A stretch of DNA of 64,000 bases, taken from assembly GCA_027563935.2 (NCBI GenBank), contig CM050450.1, positions 14,429,957 to 14,493,956 of the forward strand, given 5' to 3'. The DNA comes from Costus lasius (lineage: Eukaryota > Streptophyta > Magnoliopsida > Zingiberales > Costaceae). The position numbers and the translations under genes are program-made. This document shows positions 23,943-36,091 of this stretch, piece by piece (position 1 is the first letter of the stretch; the number at the start of each line of letters is the position of its first letter). The notes below the pieces were generated by a model. That model made no database searches. It had not been told where the DNA came from and saw only the letters and a program-made list of their open reading frames with translations.

Positions 23943-26684
23943 TTAAGGCTGCTGGCCGGAAGAACTGGACGCCGATCCGACGGCGTAGCCGCGGAGGGAA
24001 GGCGTCCTGTCGGCGAGCTCTCTAGCCGAACGTTGCTGGTCCAGACTGGCCTTCTGCTTCAGCCTTCTCCTGGCAATGTATCCGCGGATCCACGGCGTCA
24101 CATCCTCATTGACTTTGATCATCACGAAGAAGATGATCCTGTAGATGACGATCATGCTGAAGATGACCGCAAGATCCCACCACTTTGACCGGTTGACGTC
24201 GATCTGGAACACATTCTCGAGCACGTATTCTCCCGGAATCTTTGGAAGGTCCGGCGTCTGGTTGTCGAAGACAAGGCCTATTAAGTCATTCTGGTATTGC
24301 CCCTGCAGTGACCAGTAGTCAAAGCTGATGTACGACATTGGGTAGCGCCAGAAGGGTTTCGGGATGTCATTAGGCAGCCGGAAGTAGCCTGACACCAGCA
24401 TGAAGATTCCCTGTTCCATGGAGCGACAAAGTCAGCTAAGATGTCAACTGAAGATTGACTTTTGAATATTGCATGGCTACCTGAATCCCGGCTCCTATGA
24501 TGATCCCCATGAGAAAGTTGGGGACGACGCTGGCAATGGCCATCATCAAGCTCTCCACCACCGTCACACTGGCGTAGAGGCACAGGACGAAGTAGAGGTA
24601 ACGCATGAAGCCTGGATGGAGCCGCACCATGAAGTAGCAGACGGTGCCGGAGGCGACGGAGATCATGATGAGGAAGGGCGTCGCCGATATCGTGTTGCCG
24701 ATGACGAAGGCCAGGACGCCGTAGTGCCCATTCAGCCTTTCCCTCTGAAACACCTGCATGGCAACACCAACTCAGTCACCGAACAAAGTCAACCCTGAAA
24801 TATTGAGTCTTTCTCTCTGAACCTTCATGTCTTCCACGAATGAGGGAAAGCCTCCGATGGACATGAACGTGACGAAGCCGAAGACGAAGGAAGCACACGC
24901 ACCTCTTGCCTGCGAATTCCGTGTTAATATTTTGATCCTTGAAGCGAAAGCATTTAAGATCAACCTGGGAAGATCAGTAGCACTACCAGAATAGCAGTGT
25001 ATCCAGTTCCAACGTTCATGTAAATGGTTCCGATGCAGATGGTGACAAGAATGTAGATCAGCAGCCTCAACCAGTAATACCCAAAATCTCTTGACATGTT
25101 GATAAACGAGCGCTTGGTCAAAATGTAGGTTTGCATCAAGAAACTGGCCTGACTTCCCCCTGGATCCAAGACTGTGCCTTTCTGCAAGATAATGGAGTAA
25201 TTCAAATGAATATTGATTGACAAAGGTTGACGGAGATTGATTCATTAAGAGTTGGGCGTACGATTTGAGAGATCTCATCCACTTTCTGCCTGGCTGCGTA
25301 GTAGTATTGAGAGTGGCTATAGGACTCGATCAACCTTCTCATTGCATCAGCAGTGGTAGTCTTCTCCAAGGGGTCATCACTTCTCTGAAACTGATGAAGG
25401 TTTTGGAATTAATCAATTTGCAGCAAACATATGTGGCATTTGGAGAGTGAAAGAACGAATCTTAGTTGATTGATTACCCTAAGCTGCATTGATCCTTTCA
25501 GGGTGGCTTTCACCTTGTCAAAATCTGAGTTTATGCACCTCAAGAAATGGTCAGAAGGGTTGCGCAGCGACGGGCAAGGGAACCCAGCTCCGGCGAAGAA
25601 CTGCGATCGTCGATGACGCGGAGTTATCAGAAATATAGCTGTTGATCATATAGAACAAGATCGTTTGATCTCACCTCGCATGCCTCGGAGGCTTTTCCAA
25701 AGTAAACAGTTTTGCCCCCGGAGAGTAGATACAGAGAGTCGAAGAGCTCGAAGACCTCGCTGCTGGGCTGATGGATGGAGGCGATCACCGTCCGGCCATC
25801 CCTCGACAGGCCTCGCAGCGTTTGCGTCACGAAGAAGGCCGAAGCACTGCAGATTCATGGGTATCTCCAAGTTAATTGAAGACGAGGAATGCTAATTTTA
25901 GACCCTGATTACCTGTCGAGGCCACTCGTGGGTTCGTCCAGGAAGAGCAACCTCGGTCTCATGAGGATCTCGAGAGCGATGCTGACTCTCCTCTTCTCGC
26001 CGCCGCTGATCCCCCGCAGGTGCCAGTTTCCGATCACGGTGTCGGCGCAGTCCTGGAGGCCCATCTCCATGACGGTGCTCTCCACCAGCGCCCGCTTCTC
26101 CTCCCTCGGCATCTTGTCCGGCAGCCGGAGGCGCGCGGAGTACCATATCGTCTCCCTCACCGTCAAAGTCCCAATCAAAGTGTCGTCTTGCGTCACATAC
26201 GCCTGCCGCACGCACGCACGGATTAAGCTTCAATTCCATTTATTGCTCAATCTAACACAAAATCTAACCAGCTCACCGCTGCTCCAAAGGAAAGCTTGGC
26301 TTTCCGGCCGTTGAGAAGTATGGTCCCGGAGAGGAAGGCGTTGGCGGCGAGTCGGCCGGCGAGGGCGTCGAGCATCGTCGACTTGCCGGACCCCGACGGC
26401 CCCATGAGCGCCGTCAGCGTGCCGGGTTCCGCGTAGCCGGTCAGGCCCTCCAGCACCCTGTGCGTCTCCCCCTTGCCCAGCATCACCGTAACCGTCAAGT
26501 CCTTCCACGTCAGCCTGGCCGACACGTCGCCGACGAACTCGGCGGCGGCCTTGTCCCGCCACAGCGTCTCGCTGAGCGGGCTCAGGCCGCCCACCACCAT
26601 CCCGTTGCCCCCCGGCCTGTTGGCTTCGATGTCCGCCATCACCTGCCCCGCCGAGCTCCTCACGGCTCTGTCGTCCTCCCCCAT
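23943..26684 (-). CDS. ABCG11: Half-size ABC transporter, ABCG11 orthologue (cuticular lipid export)
   Basis: A complete nine-exon gene: 26277-26684, 25913-26202, 25675-25846, 25478-25600, 25262-25384, 24987-25181, 24823-24909, 24481-24753, 23943-24410. All junctions are GT/AG, the frame is open and the total is 2139 nt (712 aa), close to the size of Arabidopsis ABCG11. The nucleotide-binding domain comes first: Walker A GPSGSGKS (95-102), signature ISGGEKRR (about 201-208), Walker B LLFLDEP (Asp225/Glu226), H-loop IHQPSS (His258). A C-terminal membrane domain follows, with [37 protein letters not shown] and [12 protein letters not shown]. The WBC11-like landmarks GGLSPLSE and [15 protein letters not shown] are present at the N-terminus. 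Plant ABCG11 works at the plasma membrane as a homodimer or with ABCG12-type partners to export cutin and wax precursors. All catalytic residues are intact, so it is probably functional. Confidence 0.96.
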
Positions 26685-27796
26685 GGCTGCTCCCGAACTC
26701 TTGGAGTGGGGAAGAGTTGCCCGTAGCCACAGCTATAAGAAGAGAGGGAAGATCGATCGATTAATTAATTAGTAGTTAGGAAGGACTACTGCGTCCGATC
26801 TGTGCCTCTCACGAACTGTGTGAGCTTTAATGCATGGCTGCCAATGGCTTCCTTCTCCGAATTGATCACGACCCAACTGGCCAAGGCATCTCATGTTGGA
26901 TTCAGGCATTCAGCATTCTCATTCTCAGTTGGCCGTACGATAGGATTTCCCAAAGATTATACTTTAAAAATTATGTTAAAAAGATTCATGAATATAAGTC
27001 TATTTCATACGATCGACCAGTGTTTGAAAAATTTATAAAAAAGCTGGTTTTGAGGGGTTGGCTGCGTGCTTGAATCATTCATTCAATGTGAGTTGGTGGT
27101 GGAGTAAATGCAATTCAAGCCACAACGCTTCGCATCTGCCACACAGGATGACAAACTTTAATTTTGAACAGTTGAAAAATTAGAGAGAGCCACTTTGAAA
27201 GTCAAACTTGTGTAGGCAGATTGCTCTTGAATTTTTTTTTCCTTCTTATTAATTACAGTCTATGGTCAATTTATTTGATCGTCTGTAGAGATAATGATAT
27301 GTCGAATATTTAAGTTTAGAATTCTATTCTAAACTTAAATATATTCAATTATATGAATCATAATATTATAAGTTTTAAATAATTTATGGAATCATACATA
27401 ATGTTCAAAAAAATCGTCCAACTGGTAGGTAACCAAGACAATAAAATTATAAATATGGATAACTAAACTGTATGATTCATTAAATGAGCAATTTTTTTTT
27501 TTATACTTTTAATATATTTTTAGTTCATGACCAATTTCGTAGTCGGTTAAATCAATGATTAATCAAATGAATCAGTTATATATTTAAATTAAAAAAAAAT
27601 TTATAGAATAGACTAACCTAACTGGTTGTCACTAGTGTACTGCACAGGGTGGACCATAAGGGTCACACAATGCTCACTTAGCCCTAACTTAGAGTGTTAG
27701 GTTTTGTTGCTTGCCATTGCCCATTGCGCACCATTATTTCCTGGCCACCCATATAAGTGTCACCATTATTTACTTGTTTTTGAACTAATAGATTTA
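26685..27796. other. Upstream region of ABCG11
   Basis: Putative promoter and leader of ABCG11. It contains an AT-rich segment from 26940 onward. I cannot identify a specific regulatory element with confidence. Confidence 0.5.
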
Positions 27797-28203
27797 GGGC
27801 TTGTTTGGCCCCACTTTAAAATGCTTTTAAGCATAAAGTAGTTAAAAAACTGTTTGGTAATAAAAAATAAAAGCAAAAAAAAAATAGTAAAAAAATAAAT
27901 ATTAGGAAAACTACAATTTGATGCTTTTACAGCTTTTACTTCTCTAAAAAATAATTTATATAATTTTATTTAAAATTTTAGGTATTATTATTTTAAATAA
28001 TTTAAAATTTTAACATTAAAGAAAAATAAAATATATTATTATTTTAAATAATTTAAAATAATATATTTATTTATTATTTTAAATTTTAACAGTAGTTAAA
28101 AAGTTATTAACTAAATATCTTATAAATTTTAACAGTGTAGCACAGTACAGTACAGCACAGTTTAACAAAGTTATAAAACTATTAACAGCGACCAAACAGG
28201 CTC
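27797..28203. mobile_element. MITE-like element
   Basis: The left end reads GGGCTTGTTTGGCCCC. The right end, read on the reverse strand, gives GAGCCTGTTTGGTCGCTG. These are inverted termini around an AT-rich 0.4-kb body that includes direct-repeat runs such as ATTATTTTAAATAATTTAAA and CAGTACAG. No coding capacity is seen. No exact target duplication is visible, so I do not assign a superfamily. Confidence 0.6.
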
Positions 28204-30216
28204 TTGGTTATATTAATAAAACTTTCTCATATTTAAGTTAACTAAACTATGAACACTGCAAAATATATGAATTAGTCCTATGTTTTATTGAATAATAATA
28301 GAAAAGGACTACTATCAACTTGTAATAGATATATTACAAAATAGCCATAACCTGCTCGATGTGGGAATATGAATTGACCTACAACTAGATGATTGTTCTA
28401 TTCCTTACAAAGTAAGTCAACATATATAGAAAACAATAAAATTTGAAAGGATTAAAACCCTAAGTATTATTGTACTATTTTGTGTAAATTTTCCAATATT
28501 ATAAATGGAGTAATTTTTAATAAAAAATAATATATGATTTTTTTAAAATTTTTATTGGATATTTTAGGACAAATAAAATTTAAATGCTCCTATTATTTTT
28601 TATAAAAAAAATAAAAAAAATATAGATTATGATTAAGAAAGGATAAATAGAAAAGTGATAATTTTGATACATATATGCAAGTTTAGGCCACTACTTGAAG
28701 GGGTCAATAGGCCTTTGAGGAGGACATTTGTTTCACTTTCTATGCAAAGTGCAGAATGATGAGAAATCCACATTGAACCAAATCAAATCAACCATACTGG
28801 TACACTAATCTAATTAAGGGTCATTAACCAATACAGACAAGTAGTACAAACCTTGATGTCAACTGTGAAGCACCATGAACCCATACCTTTAAGCTCAAAT
28901 CAGTCCCATGCCTAACCCATCAAACTCAAATCCATCCCAATAAATGATTCATCGAGCAGCTAAATCTAATACAAATTGAATAGATTGGGTCGAATACTCT
29001 AGTGACTCATATTAAATTGACATCCATAACGTCTGATTCCAACACAAGTATAACAGTAGAGTCGCTGAACTTACTAAATACTCTAGTTATGAATCAAGTA
29101 GGCCGCACTTATTGCGGTAGATGAATCTTTTGCACAAGGTAGAAGGAGGATGGCTTTGCATTTGAGAATTGAAAGCTGCGGGACATGACATGAACCTAAC
29201 GAACAAACTATTTGTTGGGGGGGTTTATATTCCCGACCATTCAATCTGGTTAGTCGCATCCATCCATCCATCCGCCTATTAAATATTATTCAATTTTATT
29301 ATAAATTAATTAAATTTATAATAATTCTTCAAAAATAATTAATGAAAGTAGAATTTAATCTCAAGGACATATTAATTATTCGGATATGATTTAATTGTAT
29401 GCCTAGGTTAATATATAGTCTAATTAATTATAATCTATAAAAAGAAAATTAATTACTCTATGAAACCACTCAACGCTAGTGAAAAGGGCAGAATTTGGAT
29501 GGCAATTAAAGTGCAGTTGGCATGTCCACCATGTGACAAAGGCCACCTTGACCTTGACGGATCCAACCCAACTCCTCAGCTAAAAGTTTTGAGTGTCCTT
29601 TTCGAATTTTAATTTATTAACAGTACCATTTTTTAAAAAAATTAAAATATAATTAATGAAATCGTGATTTTCATTGCAGAGTATGTTTCAATTTTTATGT
29701 ATTGAGAAGAAAAAAAATATAGAAATACAAAATAGTAGAGACCTAAAATTAAAATCACACAAATAAGTGAAAAAATTAAAATGAACAGTGAAAAGTCCAT
29801 TATTAATAATTGTGAACATAAAAAATTTTGTAAAAAAATTAGAAACACAAAATAGTGGAGACCTAAAACTAAAATTACCTAAATAATTATAAAGAATTCC
29901 ACTATGTGCACATTACGTAGACATTCAACCAAATAAATAAAATTTGAATTCCACGGGTAAAATCAGTATTTTCCACTCATTTTCCTTTTTCTGATTTTTT
30001 TAAGAATTTTCTTTTTGAAAATTTCTAATTTAGGCCTTAGGTGGTGGAGAAATGACCTAAGTTGTAAGCTGAGTACCTTAATCGCTGTTCGATTCACTTG
30101 ATTCACTTTACTGATGGACATAAATCTCGATGCAAATTTTCTCATCTCGTTATTTCCACTAAAACTGCTCATTTTGTCAAAACCTAAATGAAATAATTTA
30201 TGATCTAAATTTAAAT
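28204..30216. other. Intergenic AT-rich region between ABCG11 and MIA40
   Basis: No gene is supported. A near-repeat of about 45 bp (AAATACAAAATAGTAGAGACC / AAACACAAAATAGTGGAGACC) occurs at about 29720 and 29842. Confidence 0.55.
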
Positions 30217-30672
30217 ATATCAACGATAATTTAACTTATATCAATGAAAATTTAAACTATGTGTATCAACGTATTTTGTGTATCAACAACAAATTTCTAT
30301 GTATCAATGAAAAATTTTTGTGTATCAACGAAAAATTTTTATGTGTATCAACGAAAAATTTTTATCTGTATATCAATGAAAATTTTCTCTATGTATCAAC
30401 GAATTTTATATGTATAAATAAAAATTTAAATTATGTATATCAACGAAAAATTTTTATGTATTAACACAACATAATTTCTCTGTATATCAATGAAAAATTT
30501 CTGTGTATCAATGAATTTTATATGTATCAATAAAAATTTAAACTATGTATATCAACGATAAATTTCTATGTATTAATAAAAAATTTTAATATGTATCAAT
30601 GAAGAAGTTCTATGTATATCAACAAAAAATTTTTGTGTCTCAACAATAAATTTCTATGTATCATAATGAATA
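30217..30672. repeat. AT-rich minisatellite, about 28-bp unit
   Basis: About fifteen degenerate units of the form TGTATCAATGAAAAATTT, with variants such as TATGTATCAACGAAAAA, fill this segment in tandem. A weakly open frame across it is a by-product of the repeat and not a gene. It lies downstream of the MIA40 stop codon. Confidence 0.85.
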
Positions 30673-31944
30673 ACAGGTGGCTAATAAAAAAGTTTAAATC
30701 ATCCATTAGTGAAGTGGATCGAACAATAATTAGAGTACCTAGGTTAGAAAGCCTAGGCATTCCTCCCTAGGTAGCACGTAATCGTGACCGCGTATCGCAT
30801 CAAGCCTAAGGTTTTGTTCCTGACTAAGGTTTTGTTCCATGCCATATAGGATCGACCTTTTTTTTGGGGAATCCTAGCACAGCTTGCCAGAAATCATGTT
30901 GAAGGCTATGCTCGTGTTGGCCCAGCATGCCCCATTAGCCACCTCGCTATATGTTAATAGCGCTTAGCAAAAGTATAAACTTTTTCTAATATAATTTCGT
31001 ACGAGATAAAATCTTATTGATTTTAAATAAAATATTCACGTAGAAAAAAAATTATTGACACGAATTATCTCGTGACACAACTTCAAATCACGCCAAAGTT
31101 GCGAATAACAAGTAGATAATTGAGTGATCCTGATGATTCCTGCACGATCATTGTGTGATGAGACCGTCTCTTCTTCACGGATTTTTGAAGGTTTAAGGGG
31201 ATCCTTTGGGCTCATTAGGAATGCATGAGAACTTGAGAAAGTTTTACGGCAAGCTCCATCCTGAAAGATTTTTTTTTTGGGCAAATCAAAGTTGACCTCA
31301 TAATCTAGGCTAACATTTATGACGTTTTTCTTGCTTTTCTTTTCAAATATGACTAAATTTTCTGGTGCTACATTCACAACCCTTTTGTTCTAAGCTATAA
31401 ATGATTAACTGTCTCTAACAAAATCATATTCTTTTTCCCTGAACATAATATCCTGCATCTAGAGGCATCTTGATTTGCTATCAGACTTGATGAGAAAAAG
31501 CACAAGTATTTGTCTCATTATCAATTGGTTGCCCATAGACGTACGCAAGTAACAATCTAAGCTAGGCAAATTAATGAAGAACAAGTGGAGAATATACAAC
31601 CAAAATGTTTGAAGATAGTCCTATGGTCATTCTTCATCACTCAATCAAAAAGTTTGATGAGATTCACATGTTCTTCGTGTTCAGAAATAAGTGCGTCGAA
31701 TCAACTTTATGAGCCTTGCTAAACTTACATCTTTATTACAATCAAAATTCAATGCACTAAACCATTTTTGCTTCCTAATTTAGTCCAAAAGTAACCCTAT
31801 AGAAGATGCATAAAAATGGTAACATATACCTGCTCTAGTGCTAACAAGTGATGAAGTAAGACAAGACAGTCAAATGCAGATAGTAAAAAATAGGGCAGAT
31901 CATCAACTGCAAGAAGTATCAAAACTTTGATCCATGCCGTTCGG
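30673..31944. other. Region downstream of the MIA40 stop codon
   Basis: Likely holds the MIA40 3' UTR in its right part. The rest has no recognisable coding content. Confidence 0.5.
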
Positions 31945-33835
31945 TTACCTGGGTTCTCTGGACCATGATGGAGGTATAATCTTGTACTCTTTAACTTTCT
32001 CTTCTTCAGTTTCTTCAGCGTCTAAAATATCCTTGGAAAATGCATCAGGGTTGGCCTGTATGCAATTCTGTAGGGCGATAAAGGGATTGACGCAGTCTGA
32101 TCCCTACAAAGTCAAATCGAGTCCAGTGAACATTCATAACGAAATGAGACAGATATAATGCTAGTAAAATTATTTCATCAACAATAGAAGAAACCGAGGT
32201 ACAAACGGAAGAGTGCTGAAATTTAGAAAATAATCACCTTCTCTTCTGCAGTGCTCTTCATGTAACAGACAAATGCCTCTGAAAACTGAACACCACAGGG
32301 ACCCTTTCTCAAGTCAGCAACACAAGGGCATTCCAATGCTCTCTGTGCCTTCTCTTCAAGTGACTATAGACACAAAGATAAAAACGTCAAATGTACAAGC
32401 TAGGCAGAAAAATATAGGCAATTTTGGCATTCCAATGAAACATCAAATTTAGAAGAAGTCGACAGAAAACTATTAAACAAAAAAGAAAATCGCAAACCTC
32501 TGCATTGTCTGTGTCCACCGTTGTCATTGCTTCTGCACATGATAAATGCTACATGAGATTCCTCTCTTGCTAAGGTTCTCAAAATTAACAACAAAAAACA
32601 AATCAAACAGGAGCATGCAATTACAAAAGTCAATGAACTTTCATATACAATGAAATTGTACTTTACTGCTCTATTTCCTTAATATAAGAGGATAAGGTGG
32701 GTACATCGTTCATCATTGAAATTGAAAATGGATTAAAAAAAGTTTCGATCTAATCCAACGAAATCCATCAACTATATGAATTGGACAAGTTAGCTCAGTA
32801 CCTAAGAAAGCATATGATCAGTACAAGTTATTACAACATGATTGTTGGTTATTACGATTTTCTATGCTGTAACATCTAATTGGACAAAATTTTCTATACC
32901 ATCCTTCTAATTGGACATCTAATTTTTAAAGTTTGAACTCCAGATATTTGAATCTTTGTTCCAGTCAATCTTAAAATTTTAAAAGTTGTCACCAAAAAGA
33001 AGTAATTAGCTGGCTAATCTTCATATGACATCCCATACATGACTGTTGTCAACGTGAGTAAATTGCCGTCCATTGTTCTCTGATTGCACAAGAATATATA
33101 TATATATGTATATATATATAAAGTTTAAATCCTAGTGCTCTGCATATCATGGTAGTAATCAACAAGTTATAAATATTAACCAATGATGATACTACATATT
33201 TGTACATCCATGGTTTATAATTCCTTAACGAACCCTTCAAATTTGGAATTTATGCTAATACTTCCTAACTTGTTGAGTAGAGAAAAAAAGTTATGAACTT
33301 AATGGCTTAGTAAAAATGAATGCTGATTGATCTGATGTGGGTACATGAGTTGATCATTCCTTCTTGAACCTTTACTCAATAAGGTCAATCAATTTCTATA
33401 TGCTCTATCCATTCACACTAGACTGGATTTGAAGCAATATGAAGTGTTCTTGCTTATCACAATATAAATTGACAGGATGTGAATGCTTGATACTCAATCT
33501 CCCACGATTGTTCTTAAGTAGATAATTTCACAATAGGCAGAGAGCATAGATCGAAGCTTGTCTTTGTTGCTAGAACATAATAGTATGATACTATATTTGC
33601 TTCTTTGTTTTCTAGGAAATCAATGAACTTTCAAGAAAGATAAAATACCCAGTAACACATAGATTGTCCTGACACCTTCCCCAATCTAGGGTTCATGAGT
33701 TGATCATTCCTTCTTGAACCTTTAAAAGTTGTCCCCAAAAAAAAGTAATTAGCTGGCTTATCTTCATATGACATCCCATATATGACTGTTGACAACGTGA
33801 GTAAATTGCCGCCCATTGTTCTCTGAATTGCACAA

Positions 33836-33871
<36 letters not shown>

Positions 33872-36045
33872 TAAATCCTAGTGTTCTGTATATAATGGTA
33901 GTAATCAACAAGTTATAAATATTAACCAACGATGATACAATATATTTGTGCATCCATGGTTTATAATTCCTTAACGAACCCTTTAAATTTGGAATTTATG
34001 CTAATACTTCCTAACTTGTTGAGTAGAGAAAAAAAGTTATGAACTTAATGGCTTAGTAAAAATGAATGCTGATTGATCTGATGTGGGTACATGAGTTGAT
34101 CATTCCTTCTTGAACCTTTACTCAACAAGGTCAATCAATTTCTATATGCTCTATCCATTCACACTAGACTGGATTTGAAGCAATATGAAGTGCTCTTGCT
34201 TATCACAACATAAATTGACAGGATGTGAATGCTTGATACTCAATCTCCCACGATTGTTCTTGAGTATATAATTTCAAGATAGGCAGAGAGCATAGATCGA
34301 CGCTTGTCTTTGTTGCTAGAACATAATACTACGATACTATATTTGCTTCTTTGTTTTCTCGGAAATCAATGAACTTTCAGGAAAGATAAAATACCTAGTA
34401 ACACATAGATTGTCCTGACACCTTCCCAATCTACATCACAAATGTCTTTCGATCGAATCAAGCTTTATGAATGGAACAAAATTCCTATACTGGTGTTTGT
34501 TTCACATATTGTAATACATGGAGATCTGCCTCTAAGAGTAATACAAGTTGTAATACCCCAATTTAGTCCCACATCAAAAGTAAGTGGGAGAAAAGATTAT
34601 ATAGTATATAAGACTTAATACAAGTTGTTTCACATATTGTAATACATGACGATCTACCTCTAAGAGTAATACAAGTTGTAATACCCCAATTTAGTCCCAC
34701 ATTAAAAGTGGGAGAAAAGATTATATAGTATATGAGACTTAATGAGTTTGCTATTATTAACTTAGGCTTAAGCATTTTAATATATTAGACTATGTTGGCT
34801 CACTAAATTAATGAATAGTTTGCTTATTAAGCATGTCATAACAAATGGTATCAGAGCAAACTTAGTCTTAAGCATGATGAGAGGCCAATAAGAAAGGGCT
34901 ACCGAGGGTGGTGGAGTCACCATTGAGCTGACCTCATATGCTACTGACTAAGGGATAGTCCTGAATATGTGTTAAGGTTTGAGCTTGACGAGGACATTAA
35001 GTCTTAAGTGGGAGAGATTATAATACCCCAATTTAGTCCCACATTAGAAGTGGGAGAAACCATTATATATATAAGGCTTAGTAGACTTGCTATTGTTAAC
35101 TTGGACTTAAATATTTTAATAAATTAGGCCATGATGCAAATCAGCTTACCAAGTTAATGAATAGTTTGCTTAGTATTAAACCTTATATACCATATAATGG
35201 TTTCTCTCACTTACAATATGAGACTAAACTCGGGATATTATAATCTCGTCCAATAAAGGCTTGATGTCTTCGTCAAACCTAAACCTTAACACATGCCTAA
35301 GAACCATCTCTTAATCGGCAGCATGTGAGGTCAACCTAATGGCAGCTCCACCATCCTCGATAGCCTTTCATATTAGTCTCTTAACATGCTTAGGACTAAG
35401 TTTTGCTCTGCTACCATTTGTTACAATCCACTCAGTAACCAAACTATCCATTAACTTGGTGAGTCAATTTGCAACGAGGTCCAATATATTAAAATGCTTA
35501 AGTCCAAGTTAATAATAGCAAGCCAATTAAGCCTTATATATTATATAATAGTTTCTCCCACTTGTAATATGAGACTAAACTCGGGGAATGTCATGCCCCG
35601 ATAAATAACTCCATTTATCGAGACATAGTAATTTGGCATAATAAACATGCACTATAACACTCTAATCCATCCATAACTCACAAAACTATGATAAGAATTC
35701 CAATACCATTTAAATCACAAAATTCTCATAACAAATCTCAAAACCAATTCAAGTAGTTTAATAAAAAACTATCAAGAGTTCATAACTTATTACTTGACTA
35801 TCCAACTAAAAAAATATATATATAAAAGAGCTACATCAATTCATGTGTAAGTAAAAGAAAATTAATGAATATGTAGAATCACTAGATACTCTCCAAGGAA
35901 GCCTCTAGTCTATGTACCGATAAACTGCACCTGCTTAATACCTGGAAGTAAAACAAAGGAGAGTTAGCCAAAATAGCTAAGTAGAGATTTTTAAGAATAT
36001 GAATGCATGCTCAAAAATGAAATCACCTCTACTCACTATATGAGT

Positions 36046-36091
<46 letters not shown>

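Noticed and set aside
30261..30464. 67-codon open frame rich in CIN/FLC repeats
   Set aside because: It is the translation of the AT-rich minisatellite.
31934..32158. Plus-strand open frame over the last MIA40 exon
   Set aside because: Shadow of the minus-strand exon, which encodes the second CX9C segment.
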